The notes: generated by a model from the sequence alone, not told the origin. Shown: positions 38,025 to 48,744, numbered from the stretch's first letter. The stretch: DNA of 59,467 nucleotides from Xenorhabdus budapestensis (GCF_002632465.1 NZ_NIBS01000010.1:22565-82031); one strand, 5' to 3'. Numbers and translations: made by a program.

Positions 38025-38060
38025 TTCCCGTTCGTTGATAATTAAAATAACGAGCGGGAA
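38025..38060 (-). terminator. Terminator of the fbaA transcript
   Basis: TTCCCGTTCGTT (38025-38036) and AACGAGCGGGAA (38049-38060) form a 12-bp stem with one G-T pair. On the minus strand it is followed by TTTTGTTT, which fits a Rho-independent terminator for fbaA, 40 bases past its stop codon. On the plus strand the tail is A-rich, so it is less suited to dtpA. Confidence 0.7.
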
Positions 38061-38100
38061 CTAAAAAAACTACTTTAATCCATGCCAATCAGTATGGAAA

Positions 38101-39177
38101 TTATAGCACGTCAACCGCGTTCAATTCTTTGAAAGCCTGCTCCAGACGAACTGTCATAGAAACCTGACCAGCACGCAGCCAGACGCGTGGATCATAGAAT
38201 TTCTTATTCGGTTTATCCGCACCTTCCGGGTTACCCAGTTGGCCTTGCAGATAACCTTCATTCTTCTTGTAATAGTTCAGAATACCTTCCCAGGTAGCCC
38301 ATTGAGTATCGGTATCAATATTCATTTTCACCACACCATAGCTGACGGCTTCCTGAATCTCTTCTGCGGTAGAGCCGGAACCACCATGGAAGACGAAATC
38401 CAGGCTGTTGTGTGGCAGGTTGAATTTCTCAGAAACGTAGTCTTGAGAATTGTGCAGGATTTTTGGTGTCAGTTTAACGTTACCTGGTTTATATACACCG
38501 TGAACGTTACCGAAAGATGCCGCGATGGTAAAACGTGGGCTGATAGCACTCAGTTTCTCATAAGCGTAAGCCACATCTTCTGGTTGAGTATATAGAGAAG
38601 AGCTGTCCAGATGAGTGTTATCAACGCCATCTTCTTCACCACCAGTACAACCCAGTTCAATTTCCAGCGTCATGTCGATTTTCGCCATGCGTGCCAGATA
38701 TTGGCTACAAATTTCGATATTTTCTTCCAGAGATTCTTCTGACAGATCAATCATGTGAGAAGAAAATAATGGTTTGCCAGTCTGAGCATAGTGCTTTTCA
38801 CCAGCGTCCAACAGACCATCAATCCACGGCAGTAATTTACGCGCGCAGTGGTCGGTATGCAGGATCACTGGCACATCATAATGCTCTGCCATCTGATGTA
38901 CATGGTGAGCACCAGAAATTGCCCCCAGAATTGCTGCTTGCTGCCCTTCAAGCTTCAAGCTCTTACCCGCTACAAATGATGCACCACCATTGGAAAACTG
39001 GATGATTACCGGAGCACGTACTTTTGCCGCTGTTTCCAGCACTGCGTTGATAGAGTCAGTACCGACACAGTTAACTGCCGGCAGAGCAAAGTTATGTTCT
39101 TTTGCGATGGCAAAGACTTTTTGAACATCATCACCAGTGATGACACCCGGTTTTACGAAATCAAAAATTTTAGACAT
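38101..39177 (-). CDS. fbaA: Class II fructose-bisphosphate aldolase FbaA
   Basis: From ATG 39177 the protein has 358 residues, one less than E. coli FbaA. Zinc- and substrate-site stretches are VILHTDHCARKLLPW near 105-119, ELGCTGGEEDGVDN near 181-194, ASFGNVHGVYKPGN near 222-235 and FHGGSGSTAEEI near 264-275. It reversibly splits fructose-1,6-bisphosphate into glyceraldehyde-3-phosphate and dihydroxyacetone phosphate, the latter also an inositol breakdown product. It follows pgk by about 57 bases in the conserved epd-pgk-fbaA operon. Confidence 0.96.
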   Translation of the reverse strand: MSKIFDFVKPGVITGDDVQKVFAIAKEHNFALPAVNCVGTDSINAVLETAAKVRAPVIIQFSNGGASFVAGKSLKLEGQQAAILGAISGAHHVHQMAEHYDVPVILHTDHCARKLLPWIDGLLDAGEKHYAQTGKPLFSSHMIDLSEESLEENIEICSQYLARMAKIDMTLEIELGCTGGEEDGVDNTHLDSSSLYTQPEDVAYAYEKLSAISPRFTIAASFGNVHGVYKPGNVKLTPKILHNSQDYVSEKFNLPHNSLDFVFHGGSGSTAEEIQEAVSYGVVKMNIDTDTQWATWEGILNYYKKNEGYLQGQLGNPEGADKPNKKFYDPRVWLRAGQVSMTVRLEQAFKELNAVDVL

Positions 39178-39234
39178 GTTACGTGGTCCTGTATTGACAT
39201 TGAACAGGCAGTATTCACTGCCTGTTATCACAAC

Positions 39235-40401
39235 TTATTTACTATTAGCACGTTCTTCCAGCATCACAACGGCTGGTAGTTTTTTGCCTTCAACAAACTC
39301 AAGGAAAGCACCACCACCTGTAGAGATGTAAGATATTTTATCAGCAATTTCAAACAGATCTATTGCTGCCAAAGTATCACCACCACCTGCAATCGAGAAA
39401 GCATCGCTCTCTGCAATTGCACGGGCAACAATTTCGGTTCCTTTACGGAAATTAGGGAACTCAAAAACACCAACCGGGCCATTCCACAGAATAGTCTTAG
39501 CGTTTTTCAGGATTTCAGCCAGACGCTCAGCAGATGCGTCGCCCAAATCAAGGATTTGCTCGTCATCTTTAATTTCACTGGTGGATTTCAGCATGGCTTC
39601 GGCAGTTTCAGAGAATTCTGTCGCAACACGAACATCAGTAGGTACTGGAATATCACAGCTTTCCAGCAGTTTTTTCGCTTCAGGGATCAAATCATCTTCA
39701 TACAGAGAGCGACCTACATTGTGGCCTTCTGCGGCAACAAAGGTATTAGCAATTCCGCCACCAACGATAAGCTGATCAGCAATTTTGGACAGTGAATCAA
39801 GAACAGTCAGTTTAGTTGAAACTTTAGAGCCACCGACAATCGCCACCATTGGACGAGCTGGGCTGTGCAGTGCTTTGCCCAGGGCTTCCAGTTCACCAGA
39901 CAATAATGGACCAGCACAGGCAATCGGCGCAAATTTAGCGACACCGTGAGTTGACGCCTGAGCACGATGTGCTGTACCAAAGGCATCCATTACATATACA
40001 TCACACAACGCTGCATACTGTTTCGATAACGTTTCGTCGTCTTTTTTCTCACCTTTGTTGAAGCGAACGTTTTCCAGAACAACCAATTCACCTTCCGCCA
40101 CTTCAACGCCATTCAGATAATTTTTTTCCAGACGAACAGGAGAAGAAAGTGCACCTTTCAGGTAATCAACGACGGGTTGCAGTGAGAACTCTTCGTTGTA
40201 TTCTCCCTCAGTCGGGCGTCCCAGGTGAGAAGTAACCATGACTTTGGCTCCCTGATTCAACGCAGCCTCAATCGTCGGCAAAGACGCACGGATACGTGCA
40301 TCAGAAGTAACTTTGCCATCTTTTACAGGCACATTCAGATCAGCACGGATCAGAACACGTTTACCCGCTAGATCTAAATCAGTCATCTTAATTACAGACA
40401 T
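39235..40401 (-). CDS. pgk: Phosphoglycerate kinase Pgk
   Basis: From ATG 40401 the protein has 388 residues, close to the E. coli enzyme (387). N-terminal motif [20 protein letters not shown] near 14-33, [14 protein letters not shown] near 57, and the C-terminal nucleotide-site [20 protein letters not shown] near 341 are all present. It transfers phosphate from 1,3-bisphosphoglycerate to ADP. The in-frame Met at 40416 is less likely because the shorter start matches the family N-terminus. Middle gene of epd-pgk-fbaA. Confidence 0.96.
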   Translation of the reverse strand: MSVIKMTDLDLAGKRVLIRADLNVPVKDGKVTSDARIRASLPTIEAALNQGAKVMVTSHLGRPTEGEYNEEFSLQPVVDYLKGALSSPVRLEKNYLNGVEVAEGELVVLENVRFNKGEKKDDETLSKQYAALCDVYVMDAFGTAHRAQASTHGVAKFAPIACAGPLLSGELEALGKALHSPARPMVAIVGGSKVSTKLTVLDSLSKIADQLIVGGGIANTFVAAEGHNVGRSLYEDDLIPEAKKLLESCDIPVPTDVRVATEFSETAEAMLKSTSEIKDDEQILDLGDASAERLAEILKNAKTILWNGPVGVFEFPNFRKGTEIVARAIAESDAFSIAGGGDTLAAIDLFEIADKISYISTGGGAFLEFVEGKKLPAVVMLEERANSK

Positions 40402-40452
40402 GGTGAATCCTCTCATTGATTCTCTATAAAATTACTCAATCTTCTGTTGTGA

Positions 40453-41472
40453 TTACATGAAACCTTTAGAAGCCATTACCAGCGTTGTATCAAGCATACG
40501 ATTGGCAAAGCCCCACTCATTATCACACCACACAAGCGTTTTGATCAGATGATTTCCACTCACTCTGGTTTGTGTACCATCCACAATAGCACTGTGAGGA
40601 TCATGGTTAAAATCCGTTGAGACCAACGGTAGATCAGTGAAATCCACTATACCACGAAACGAATTTACCGCTGATTTTTGCAGTAGCTGGTTTACCTCAC
40701 TGACATTAACGGCAGCACTGACTGTCACACTTAAATCAATCGCTGTTACATTGATGGTAGGTACTCGTACAGAAATAGCTTCAAACCGATCACTGAATTT
40801 GGGAAAGATACGTGTGATCCCCACAGCTAGTTTTGTGTCGACTGGAATGATCGACTGGCTGGCCGCACGGGTTCGACGTAAATCACAGTGATAAGCATCA
40901 ATTACTGGTTGATCATTCATGGATGCGTGAATTGTTGTCACCGTGCCCGATTCAATGTTAAACGCATCATCCAGCACTTTAATGATCGGGATAATACAAT
41001 TTGTTGTACAAGATGCATTAGAAACAATGCGATCTTCGGCAACCAATAAATCATGATTTACACCATATACCACCGTTGCATCCAGATCATTGCCTCCTGG
41101 ATGGGAAAACAGAACCTTTTTGGCGCCACTAGTGAGATGAGCTTCTCCATCCACTCGTTCACCATACTTCCCCGTACAATCGAGTACAATATCAATACCC
41201 AGTTCTTTCCACGGCAAATCCGAGATATCTGGTTGATGAAACAGCCGTATACTGTCATCTCCTACGTGCAATACTTTATTGTTCAGGCGTATATCCCATG
41301 CAAAACGCCCATGACTGGAATCGTATTTCAATAAGTGAGCGATACCTTCTGCATCAGCCAGCTCATTGATAGCAATAACCGCAATTTCAGCCCGACGCCC
41401 GGTTTCGTAGAGAGCACGCAGAACACTGCGCCCTATTCTCCCAAAACCGTTAATCGCTACCCTGATTGTCAT
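40453..41472 (-). CDS. epd: D-erythrose-4-phosphate dehydrogenase Epd
   Basis: The 339-residue protein is of the GapA superfamily: Rossmann motif [17 protein letters not shown] at the N-terminus, catalytic Cys in [13 protein letters not shown] near 152-164, and [16 protein letters not shown] near 313. Replacement of several GapA residues and its place before pgk identify Epd, which makes 4-phosphoerythronate for pyridoxal phosphate synthesis. It is followed by pgk after about 51 bases. Confidence 0.95.
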   Translation of the reverse strand: MTIRVAINGFGRIGRSVLRALYETGRRAEIAVIAINELADAEGIAHLLKYDSSHGRFAWDIRLNNKVLHVGDDSIRLFHQPDISDLPWKELGIDIVLDCTGKYGERVDGEAHLTSGAKKVLFSHPGGNDLDATVVYGVNHDLLVAEDRIVSNASCTTNCIIPIIKVLDDAFNIESGTVTTIHASMNDQPVIDAYHCDLRRTRAASQSIIPVDTKLAVGITRIFPKFSDRFEAISVRVPTINVTAIDLSVTVSAAVNVSEVNQLLQKSAVNSFRGIVDFTDLPLVSTDFNHDPHSAIVDGTQTRVSGNHLIKTLVWCDNEWGFANRMLDTTLVMASKGFM

Positions 41473-41808
41473 GTTACTCCCTGAATTTTTCTATGGTCAC
41501 GCAACGGCTTAGAATAACTGAGCAACTGCAAATTGTACGGATGATTCATCATAAAATTAATCAGATTGTGACAGACAAGACATTTTGCCTGCGATAACTG
41601 AAACGGTTCAGCTATTTATAAGGGAAGACTACGAGAAAAAGAGAGCAATGGCAAGGATCATTAATAGCATAATGAAAAAATTTTGATGAAAAAAAGAGCG
41701 CATTAGCCCAACAAAGTTTGATGCTAATGCGCTTCTTCCCCTTTCATCTTTCAGCAAGCAGTTTTTATTTGCTGCTTTCTAAAACCTATTCAGGGTATAG
41801 TTTGCTTG
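41473..41808. other. epd-tktA intergenic region
   Basis: A 336-base gap with the tktA terminator at 41697-41733 and, to its left, the presumed promoter region of epd. No gene was seen. Confidence 0.6.
41697..41733 (-). terminator. Rho-independent terminator of tktA
   Basis: AGCGCATTAGC (41697-41707) and GCTAATGCGCT (41723-41733) form a perfect 11-bp stem; on the minus strand a CTTTTTTTC run follows. It lies about 75 bases past the tktA stop codon. Confidence 0.85.
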
Positions 41809-43803
41809 TTATTTCAGTAGTGCGGTTGCTTTGGCAACGACATTTTCAACAGTGAAGCCAAATTCTTTGAACAGCGCATCAGCAGGAGCAGATTCACCAA
41901 ATGTATCCATTCCCACGATAGCACCATTAATACCAACGTATTTAAACCAGTAATCAGAAATACCTGCTTCAATCGCAACACGGGCAGAAACCGCAGCAGG
42001 GAGAACCGCTTCACGGTATGCCGCATCTTGTTTGTCAAATACATCAGTAGATGGCATAGAAACTACGCGAACTTTACGGCCCTTTGCACTCAGTTGCTCA
42101 GCAGCTTTCACTGCCAGCTCAACTTCAGAACCCGTCGCAATCAGGATTAATTCAGGCTGACCTGCGCAATCTTTCAGGATATAAGCGCCTTTCTCGATAT
42201 TCGCCAGTTGCTCAGCAATACGCTCCTGCTGTGCCAGATTCTGACGGGAGAAGATCAGAGAAGTTGGGCCATTTTTACGCTCTATAGCATATTTCCACGC
42301 TACCGCAGACTCTACTTGATCACATGGGCGCCAGGTGCTCATATTCGGTGTTACACGCAGGCTGGCAATTTGCTCAACTGGCTGATGAGTCGGGCCATCT
42401 TCACCCAAGCCGATAGAATCGTGGGTATAAACGAAGATGTTACGGATCTTCATCAGTGCAGCCATGCGTACTGCGTTACGGGCGTATTCAACAAACATCA
42501 GGAATGTCGCACCATAAGGCACAAAACCACCATGCAGAGCAATACCATTCATGATGGCAGACATACCAAACTCACGTACACCGTAATGAATGTAGTTACC
42601 ATCCTGAACTTCGTTCAGAGGCTTGGAGCCAGACCACATCGTCAGGTTACTTGGTGCCAGATCAGCAGAGCCGCCCATGAATTCAGGCAGAATTTTACCA
42701 AATGCTTCCAGAGCATTTTGTGATGCTTTACGGCTGGCAATAGAAGCGGGATTCTGTTGCAGATTTTCAATAAATGCTTTGGATTCAGTTTCCCAGTTTG
42801 CAGGCAATTCACCACTGGTACGACGGCGGAATTCTGTAGCTAGTTCTGGATAAGCTTCAGCATAAACGGTGAATTTTGCATCCCAAGCGCTTTCTTTAGC
42901 TTTACCGACTTCTTTTGCATCCCATTCTGCATAAATATCCTGAGGAATTTCAAAAGCAGGATACTCCCAACCAAGAGCCTTACGGGTCGCTTCAATTTCA
43001 GCGTCACCCAGTGGAGCACCGTGACACTCTTCTTTGCCTGCTTTGTTTGGCGAACCAAAACCAATAATAGTTTTGCACATTAACAGAGATGGTTTGCCGG
43101 TTTCTTTACGAGCTTCTTCGATAGCAGCCTGAATTGCAGCAGAGTCATGGCCATCTACGCCACGGATAACATGCCAGCCATAGGATTCAAAACGTGCAGC
43201 GGTGTCATCAGTGAACCAACCTTCAACTTCACCATCAATGGAGATGCCGTTGTCATCATAGAAAGCGATCAGTTTACCTAGCTTCAGTGTACCCGCCAGA
43301 GAACAAACTTCATGGGAGATCCCTTCCATCATGCAACCATCACCCATGAATACATAAGTGTAGTGATCGACAATATCGTGGCCCGGACGGTTAAACTGCG
43401 CTGCCAATGTGCGTTCCGCAATAGCAAAACCAACTGCGTTGGCAATACCTTGTCCCAATGGACCGGTTGTCGTTTCTACGCCCGGAGTATAACCATATTC
43501 TGGATGACCAGGGGTTTTAGAATGCAGTTGACGGAAATTTTTCAGATCGTCGATAGAAACATCGTAACCAGTCAGGTGCAGCAAGCTATAAATCAGCATA
43601 GAGCCGTGACCATTGGATAATACGAAGCGGTCACGATCAGCCCAGTCAGGATTGACAGGGTTATGGTTCAAATAGTCGCACCACAGCACTTCAGCAATGT
43701 CAGCCATTCCCATCGGTGCACCAGGATGCCCTGATTTTGCTTTCTGCACAGCATCCATGCTCAAGAAACGGATAGCATTCGCAAGGGTTTTACGAGTGGT
43801 CAT
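41809..43803 (-). CDS. tktA: Transketolase TktA
   Basis: The 664-residue thiamine-diphosphate enzyme matches E. coli TktA in length. N-terminal motif [20 protein letters not shown] near 25-44, [20 protein letters not shown] near 154-173 (cofactor GDG with downstream Asn), and the Pyr domain [20 protein letters not shown] near 433-452. It links the pentose phosphate pathway to glycolysis. The start follows GGAG. Own transcription unit, upstream of epd-pgk-fbaA on the same strand. Confidence 0.96.
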   Translation of the reverse strand: MTTRKTLANAIRFLSMDAVQKAKSGHPGAPMGMADIAEVLWCDYLNHNPVNPDWADRDRFVLSNGHGSMLIYSLLHLTGYDVSIDDLKNFRQLHSKTPGHPEYGYTPGVETTTGPLGQGIANAVGFAIAERTLAAQFNRPGHDIVDHYTYVFMGDGCMMEGISHEVCSLAGTLKLGKLIAFYDDNGISIDGEVEGWFTDDTAARFESYGWHVIRGVDGHDSAAIQAAIEEARKETGKPSLLMCKTIIGFGSPNKAGKEECHGAPLGDAEIEATRKALGWEYPAFEIPQDIYAEWDAKEVGKAKESAWDAKFTVYAEAYPELATEFRRRTSGELPANWETESKAFIENLQQNPASIASRKASQNALEAFGKILPEFMGGSADLAPSNLTMWSGSKPLNEVQDGNYIHYGVREFGMSAIMNGIALHGGFVPYGATFLMFVEYARNAVRMAALMKIRNIFVYTHDSIGLGEDGPTHQPVEQIASLRVTPNMSTWRPCDQVESAVAWKYAIERKNGPTSLIFSRQNLAQQERIAEQLANIEKGAYILKDCAGQPELILIATGSEVELAVKAAEQLSAKGRKVRVVSMPSTDVFDKQDAAYREAVLPAAVSARVAIEAGISDYWFKYVGINGAIVGMDTFGESAPADALFKEFGFTVENVVAKATALLK

Positions 43804-43898
43804 TCTTTACTCCAAGTCGGATAAAAGCGTTAGTGAACTAGAACTAATTTTCGCAGCGCAGCATATAAACCGCAATCATTAATGCCAATAAACGAAAA

Positions 43899-44214
43899 CT
43901 ATCTTAATTTCCGCTCGGCATCAATTCTTTGATTTACCCCGCTGTTAACAGCCTGATTCAAAAGAGGAGGCTGAGTTAAAGAACGATAAATGTCGTAATT
44001 TTCATCATCAAAACAAACAAGATTCACTTGTAATATATTTTGATTGATAGAAAGGCTTGAATGAATTGTTTCCAAAGCGATTTTTGCTGCCATTTTCTGC
44101 GGGAAACGGTAAATGCCTGTGCTGATATTGGGAAAAGAGACAGTCGCAATATTGTATTGTTTAATAATCTCAAAACAGTTCAGATATAAATTGATTTGAA
44201 ATCTTTGGTAATCA
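43899..44214 (-). pseudogene. C-terminal remnant of a macro-domain protein (YmdB-like)
   Basis: Reading leftwards from about 44214 an open frame without a start gives about 104 residues. It contains NIATVSFPNISTGIYRFPQK, the conserved loop of ADP-ribose-binding macro domains, then KMAAKIALETIHSS and VNLVCFDDENYDIY, a normal C-terminal half. The first 70 or so residues, including the first ADP-ribose loop, are missing. The frame breaks off directly at the tRNA-Asp terminator (44219-44250), so a deletion or rearrangement beside the tRNA removed the gene's start. An internal ATG at 44093 gives only 64 residues and is unlikely to be used. Confidence 0.7.
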
Positions 44215-44218
44215 AATA

Positions 44219-44250
44219 AAAAAGCCCCGAGTTAAAAACTCAGGGCTTAT
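44219..44250 (-). terminator. Terminator of the tRNA-Asp gene
   Basis: AAGCCCCGAGTT and AACTCAGGGCTT flank a short A-rich loop, and on the minus strand the stem ends in TTTTTTATT. It starts 6 bases beyond the tRNA 3' end. Confidence 0.8.
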
Positions 44251-44256
44251 AAATTC

Positions 44257-44333
44257 TGGCGGTGCGGACGGGACTCGAACCCGCGACCCCCGGCGTGACA
44301 GGCCGGTATTCTAACCAACTGAACTACCGCACC
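44257..44333 (-). tRNA. tRNA-Asp (anticodon GTC)
   Basis: The 77-base minus-strand sequence folds as a full cloverleaf: acceptor GGTGCGG/CCGCACC, D arm GTTCAGTTGGTTAGAAT, anticodon arm CCGGC-CTGTCAC-GCCGG with GTC, T arm GCGGG-TTCGAGT-CCCGT, discriminator G and encoded CCA. It closely matches E. coli tRNA-Asp. It lies alone between the macro-domain remnant and dnaQ. Confidence 0.97.
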
Positions 44334-44471
44334 GCATGGTGTTCTGGTTGAGAACACAGTGGATAATACGGGCCTCCGCACAATCCGTCAATCGCATTTT
44401 ATAATAAAATAGTGCGCTTGCACAGTTTTTCACCTTAATGGCAAATTAATCCCCACTTATCGCAATCTCAA

Positions 44472-45221
44472 TCAATGTAATTGTTCAGGTTCTGTTCGCC
44501 ACAGGCAACTTCCCCCTTTCTTTTGCACCAGATCCAAACGGGACTCATGCTGAATCAATTCCTCATCAGAAGCATAAATAACTTTCAGCCCCGCTTGAGG
44601 ACGAGTTATTTTTTGAATTTCTGCAACCTGAGCATTGTTGGATACTTCTCCTTCCATCGAAAAAGCCAGTGATGTCTGACCGCCAGTCATTGCCAGATAG
44701 ACATCAGCCAGAATTTCGGCATCGAGTAATGCCCCGTGGAGAGTACGCTTCGAGTTATCAATATGGTAACGATCGCACAACGCATCAAGGTTATTACGTT
44801 TACCGGGGAAAAGTTGCCTTGCCAGTATCAAACTATCCGTAATCGTACAGAATTCTGCGGTTGGCGGAATATCACGATTAAGCTTGCTGAATTCATAATC
44901 CATAAAGCCGATATCGAACGTCGCGTTATGGATGATCAGCTCAGCCCCACGGATAAATTCAATAAATTCCTCAGCAATATCAGCAAATTTGGGTTTATCC
45001 AGCAAAAACTCATCACTGATACCATGAACCTCAAACGCTTCCGGATCAACCAAGCGTTCAGGTTTAATATAAATGTGGAAATGACGCCCTGTCAGGCGAC
45101 GGTTGATGACTTCCACCGCTCCGATTTCAATGATGTTATGCCCCTCGTAGTGAATTCCCAGTTTATTCATACCAGTTGTTTCGGTATCGAGGACGATTTG
45201 ACGGGTAATTGCAGTGCTCAT
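44472..45221 (-). CDS. dnaQ: DNA polymerase III epsilon subunit DnaQ (proofreading exonuclease)
   Basis: The 249-residue protein has the DEDDh exonuclease motifs: ExoI IVLDTETTGMNKLGI near 9-23, ExoII NATFDIGFMDYEF near 97-109 and ExoIII HGALLDAEILADVYL near 161-175. The C-terminal tail contacts the polymerase alpha subunit. It is divergent from rnhA with a 63-base gap, the classic dnaQ/rnhA overlapping-promoter arrangement. Confidence 0.96.
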   Translation of the reverse strand: MSTAITRQIVLDTETTGMNKLGIHYEGHNIIEIGAVEVINRRLTGRHFHIYIKPERLVDPEAFEVHGISDEFLLDKPKFADIAEEFIEFIRGAELIIHNATFDIGFMDYEFSKLNRDIPPTAEFCTITDSLILARQLFPGKRNNLDALCDRYHIDNSKRTLHGALLDAEILADVYLAMTGGQTSLAFSMEGEVSNNAQVAEIQKITRPQAGLKVIYASDEELIQHESRLDLVQKKGGSCLWRTEPEQLH

Positions 45222-45284
45222 AGTGTTTTTTTGTGTCAGACTTAGAGTTTTGATTGAAGATGATATAGGAAGAGTCTACCAAAT

Positions 45285-45755
45285 ATGAGCAAACAGGTAG
45301 AAATTTTCACCGATGGTTCTTGTCTCGGTAATCCCGGTCCCGGTGGATATGGTGTTTTACTTCGTTATAAACAAAAGGAAAAAACCCTAAGTAAAGGCTA
45401 CTTCCGCACGACCAACAACCGTATGGAACTTATGGCCGCCATTATCGGGCTAGAGGCGCTCAAAGAATCCTGCAAAGTGATTCTGACCACCGACAGTCAA
45501 TATGTTCGCCAGGGTATTACTCAATGGATCCACAACTGGAAAAAACGTGGCTGGAAAAAAGCAGATAAATCTCCCGTGATCAATGTTGATTTATGGCAAC
45601 GACTGGATAAAGCCATTTCACCCCATGATATTGACTGGCGTTGGGTTAAAGGGCATACAGGCCATCGGGAAAATGAATTATGTGATGAATTGGCTCGCAC
45701 AGCAGCCAACTCCCCGACCCAAGATGATGGTGGCTATATCGAAAATGCAAACTAA
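45285..45755 (+). CDS. rnhA: Ribonuclease HI
   Basis: The 156-residue protein has all RNase H catalytic residues: Asp in [18 protein letters not shown] near 6-23, Glu in [12 protein letters not shown] near 43-54, Asp in [11 protein letters not shown] near 67-77, and the His/Asp ending in [17 protein letters not shown] near 122-138. It degrades RNA in RNA-DNA hybrids. The start follows AGGAAG. It converges on yafS. Confidence 0.96.
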   Translation: MSKQVEIFTDGSCLGNPGPGGYGVLLRYKQKEKTLSKGYFRTTNNRMELMAAIIGLEALKESCKVILTTDSQYVRQGITQWIHNWKKRGWKKADKSPVINVDLWQRLDKAISPHDIDWRWVKGHTGHRENELCDELARTAANSPTQDDGGYIENAN

Positions 45756-45766
45756 CCTACACGAAA

Positions 45767-46483
45767 TTAATTACGTTGGTGAAAATTTTTCACTATCCCT
45801 AACGCATTACTGAATTTAGGTTTCAACAATCTGGCCCGCATGGGATTGAGAGTTAAAGGTATTGTCCGCTTGCGGGCAATAATCACATTCAGACAACCAA
45901 GCATTGATGTCGTATGCTCATAGAAACTATTTCCACTCTTCCACGGTAAGACATGAAAATTAGCATGGTAAAGAACTTCATAGTTAAGCAAGCGAAGCCA
46001 GTCCAATTGACGCAATCTGGAAAACATTTGGGCACGGTAAGATCGTCTGAAACATACAGGTGAAATCACTTTTCTCAGCCCTAATAAACTTATTGGATTA
46101 AAACCAGAAATGATCAACCAGCCATCATCAATCATAATCCGATCCACTTCCCGAAGCAGCCAATGAGGATCAACGCTATAAGTCAGCATATGAGCCAATA
46201 AACAGGCATCAACGGATTTTGCCTCGAAAGGAAGATAATGAGGATCAGCAATTACATCCATACCTTCACCTGCCAATCCTACGTTGACCTGGTGACTGAT
46301 TAGACAAGAGCGACTATCAATCTCTACACTTAAATTACCGACTTTAGCTAAATGAAAGCCAAAAATTTTTGGCCACCACGGTTCCAATTGACGTTCCAAA
46401 GCGACACGGTAATATTCTCCCCAAGGTAACTCAGCCCAAGATTCAGGAGGAGTTATTTGTTTGATTGCATGTACTGATTGCAT
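45767..46483 (-). CDS. yafS: YafS-like class I SAM-dependent methyltransferase
   Basis: From ATG 46483, preceded by AAGGAA, the protein has 238 residues. It has the Methyltransf_11-like region with IADPHYLPFEAKSVDACLLA near 85-104 and the motif VDRIMIDDGWLIISGFNPIS near 126-145. It matches enterobacterial YafS by sequence and by its position between rnhA and gloB. The substrate is unknown. It is divergent from gloB with a 48-base gap. Confidence 0.85.
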   Translation of the reverse strand: MQSVHAIKQITPPESWAELPWGEYYRVALERQLEPWWPKIFGFHLAKVGNLSVEIDSRSCLISHQVNVGLAGEGMDVIADPHYLPFEAKSVDACLLAHMLTYSVDPHWLLREVDRIMIDDGWLIISGFNPISLLGLRKVISPVCFRRSYRAQMFSRLRQLDWLRLLNYEVLYHANFHVLPWKSGNSFYEHTTSMLGCLNVIIARKRTIPLTLNPMRARLLKPKFSNALGIVKNFHQRN

Positions 46484-46531
46484 GTCATTTTCCTTCCAAC
46501 CTACAAAGCTATTGTTAAAATGAGGCATATA

Positions 46532-47287
46532 ATGAAGCTTATCAGGCTCCCCGCCCTTTCAGATAACTATATTTGGTTACTTTGTGATGAAGACAAACGT
46601 TGTGTTGTTATCGATCCTGCTGAATCACGCCCCGTCATGGAAATTTTAGCAGCTAACCAACTTATTCCCGCTGCTATCCTGCTGACACACCATCACTACG
46701 ACCATGTTGGTGGTGTCGCTGGCTTGTGCAAACAATACCCTGAATTACCTGTGTATGGTCCAGAAGAGACCCTAAGTAAAGGGGCAACCCATATTATCCA
46801 TGAACATAATGTCATTGATATTGGTCATTTCTCTTTCCAGATTATAGCATTACCGGGTCATACACTTGGCCACATCGCTTTCTATCAGGCACCTTACCTG
46901 TTTTGTGGAGATACCCTATTTTCAGGAGGTTGTGGCAGACTATTCGAGGGTACTGCTGAACAAATGTTTTCTTCTCTTAGAAAAATCGCATCGCTACCCG
47001 ATGACACATTAATTTGCTGTGCTCATGAATATACAGCCACAAATTTGAGATTTGCACAGGCAGTATTACCTGAAAATCAAACAATTAACGATTATTATAA
47101 AAAAATTATTGAGTTACGCGAAAAACATCAAGCAACAGTGCCCACTACTTTACAAACAGAGAGAAAAATTAACGTCTTCCTAAATTGTCACGATCTTGAT
47201 TTACAAAAAAATATCGGTATCAAACCTAATTCAATGCCACTTTCTTCTGTTTTTCAGCAATTAAGGGCTTATAAAGATCGATTTTGA
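46532..47287 (+). CDS. gloB: Hydroxyacylglutathione hydrolase (glyoxalase II) GloB
   Basis: From ATG 46532 the protein has 251 residues, as in E. coli. It has the metallo-beta-lactamase zinc motif LLTHHHYDHVGGVAGLC near 51-67, LPGHTLGHIAF near 108-118, CGDTLFSGGCGRLFEG near 129-144 and CAHEYTATNLRFA near 166-178. It hydrolyses S-lactoylglutathione in methylglyoxal detoxification. It is followed by mltD after 72 bases. Confidence 0.95.
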   Translation: MKLIRLPALSDNYIWLLCDEDKRCVVIDPAESRPVMEILAANQLIPAAILLTHHHYDHVGGVAGLCKQYPELPVYGPEETLSKGATHIIHEHNVIDIGHFSFQIIALPGHTLGHIAFYQAPYLFCGDTLFSGGCGRLFEGTAEQMFSSLRKIASLPDDTLICCAHEYTATNLRFAQAVLPENQTINDYYKKIIELREKHQATVPTTLQTERKINVFLNCHDLDLQKNIGIKPNSMPLSSVFQQLRAYKDRF

Positions 47288-47359
47288 TTTTGTTGGGTTG
47301 TCTTCTGCGTAATAGGTCAGTATGATTGCTCACCTTTTAGGCATACATCAAAAGAAAAT

Positions 47360-48691
47360 ATGAAGACAAAAGCGATCTTGTTCGCGTCTGTCTTGCTTGC
47401 CGGGTGTCAGTCGGGTCTTCAACCAAAGTCTCCCTCCCAGCAGCATGTACAGAAAATGTCTTCGACTAATCAAAAAGTAGCAGGTATTGCAGAGCCAAAC
47501 GATACTGCAAACTGGAAGGTGAGTCCGACAGCCCAACAAGATTTGTGGGGACATATCCGTGATGAGTTGAAGATGGAAATTCCTGACAATAACAGGGTGC
47601 GTGAACAACAAAACTATTATCTGAAACACAAGAGCCATCTCCAAAATGTGGCGTTGCGAGCAGAACCATATATATATTGGATCGTTGAGCAGATTGATCA
47701 GCAAAATATGCCCATGGAAGTAGTCTTACTTCCCATAGTGGAGAGTGCTTTTAATCCCCATGCTACGTCTTACGCCAAAGCAGCAGGTTTGTGGCAGATT
47801 ATCCCTAGTACAGGCCGCCATTATGGTCTGACACAGGATAAATGGTACGATGCTCGTCGTGATGTCGCTGCATCTACTACCGCAGCTTTAGATATTCTTG
47901 AGCGTTTGAATGTGCGCTTTAATGGGGATTGGTTATTAACTATCGCAGCTTACAACAGTGGCGAAGGCCGGATTGTACGTGCAATTAAAGAAAATCAGTC
48001 GCGGGGAAAACCGACAGATTTTTGGTCATTAGCATTACCTCATGAAACCATGCATTACGTCCCCAAAGTACTGGCGCTCAGTAATGTCATTCGTCACAAC
48101 GAGAAATTTGACCTTAAATTGCCAAAACCCAACAATCAACAGGCTCTCGCCAAAGTTGAAGTAGGGCAACAAATCACATTGTCACAAGCTGCTGAGTTAT
48201 CTGGGTTATCACTGACTTCCATCAAAACCTATAACCCTGGCTATAAGCAAGGTATGACATCTCCCTATGGGCCACATTACATTATGTTGCCGAAAGAGAA
48301 TGCCAGCCAGCTTAAACACTCGCTGACAGATGAAAATGTTTTGAAAAATATCCGTCTGGCTGTCGCCAGAAATATTCGTCAGCTACAGCAACAGAGTCAT
48401 TACACTGTTCGTTCTGGTGATACGTTATCAGCGATTGCAAAACGTTTTAAGACATCTCACCAGCAGCTACAAAGGCTAAATAGCTTGAAGACGGTTGATA
48501 GACTCAGGGTTGGACAGGTTTTGAAAGTTAATACTAATGATCCTGTTATGTATCAGGTTCGCAAAGGTGATTCCTTTGCCAGCATCGCCAAACGGCATGG
48601 CGTAAATCTTAATGATCTGATGAATTGGAATAAAAACATCAAGCTCAAAGACATTAAACCCGGTATCGCTCTGACGCTTTATATTAACTAA
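47360..48691 (+). CDS. mltD: Membrane-bound lytic murein transglycosylase D
   Basis: The 443-residue protein begins with a lipoprotein signal and lipobox (LLAGC, Cys 16), so it is anchored in the outer membrane. The transglycosylase SLT domain (about 100-240) has the catalytic Glu in PIVESAFNPHATSYAKAAG and GLWQIIPSTGRHYGL. Two LysM repeats follow near 343-388 (HYTVRSGDTLSAIAKRFKTS) and 393-440 (YQVRKGDSFASIAKRHG). It cleaves peptidoglycan glycans. Neighbour gloB as in E. coli. Confidence 0.95.
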   Translation: MKTKAILFASVLLAGCQSGLQPKSPSQQHVQKMSSTNQKVAGIAEPNDTANWKVSPTAQQDLWGHIRDELKMEIPDNNRVREQQNYYLKHKSHLQNVALRAEPYIYWIVEQIDQQNMPMEVVLLPIVESAFNPHATSYAKAAGLWQIIPSTGRHYGLTQDKWYDARRDVAASTTAALDILERLNVRFNGDWLLTIAAYNSGEGRIVRAIKENQSRGKPTDFWSLALPHETMHYVPKVLALSNVIRHNEKFDLKLPKPNNQQALAKVEVGQQITLSQAAELSGLSLTSIKTYNPGYKQGMTSPYGPHYIMLPKENASQLKHSLTDENVLKNIRLAVARNIRQLQQQSHYTVRSGDTLSAIAKRFKTSHQQLQRLNSLKTVDRLRVGQVLKVNTNDPVMYQVRKGDSFASIAKRHGVNLNDLMNWNKNIKLKDIKPGIALTLYIN

Positions 48692-48714
48692 TTTATTTTA
48701 TTCCACCAGCATAT

Positions 48715-48744
48715 AACTTCCTGCCTTTCAGGCAGGGAGTTTTT
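48715..48744 (+). terminator. Rho-independent terminator of mltD
   Basis: AACTTCCTGCC (48715-48725) and GGCAGGGAGTT (48731-48741) pair along 11 bp with one G-T wobble around a TTTCA loop and run into TTTT, 24 bases past the mltD stop codon. Confidence 0.85.

Noticed and set aside
42208-42723. 171-residue plus-strand frame inside tktA
   Set aside because: Antisense to transketolase, whose motifs are intact; composition not protein-like.
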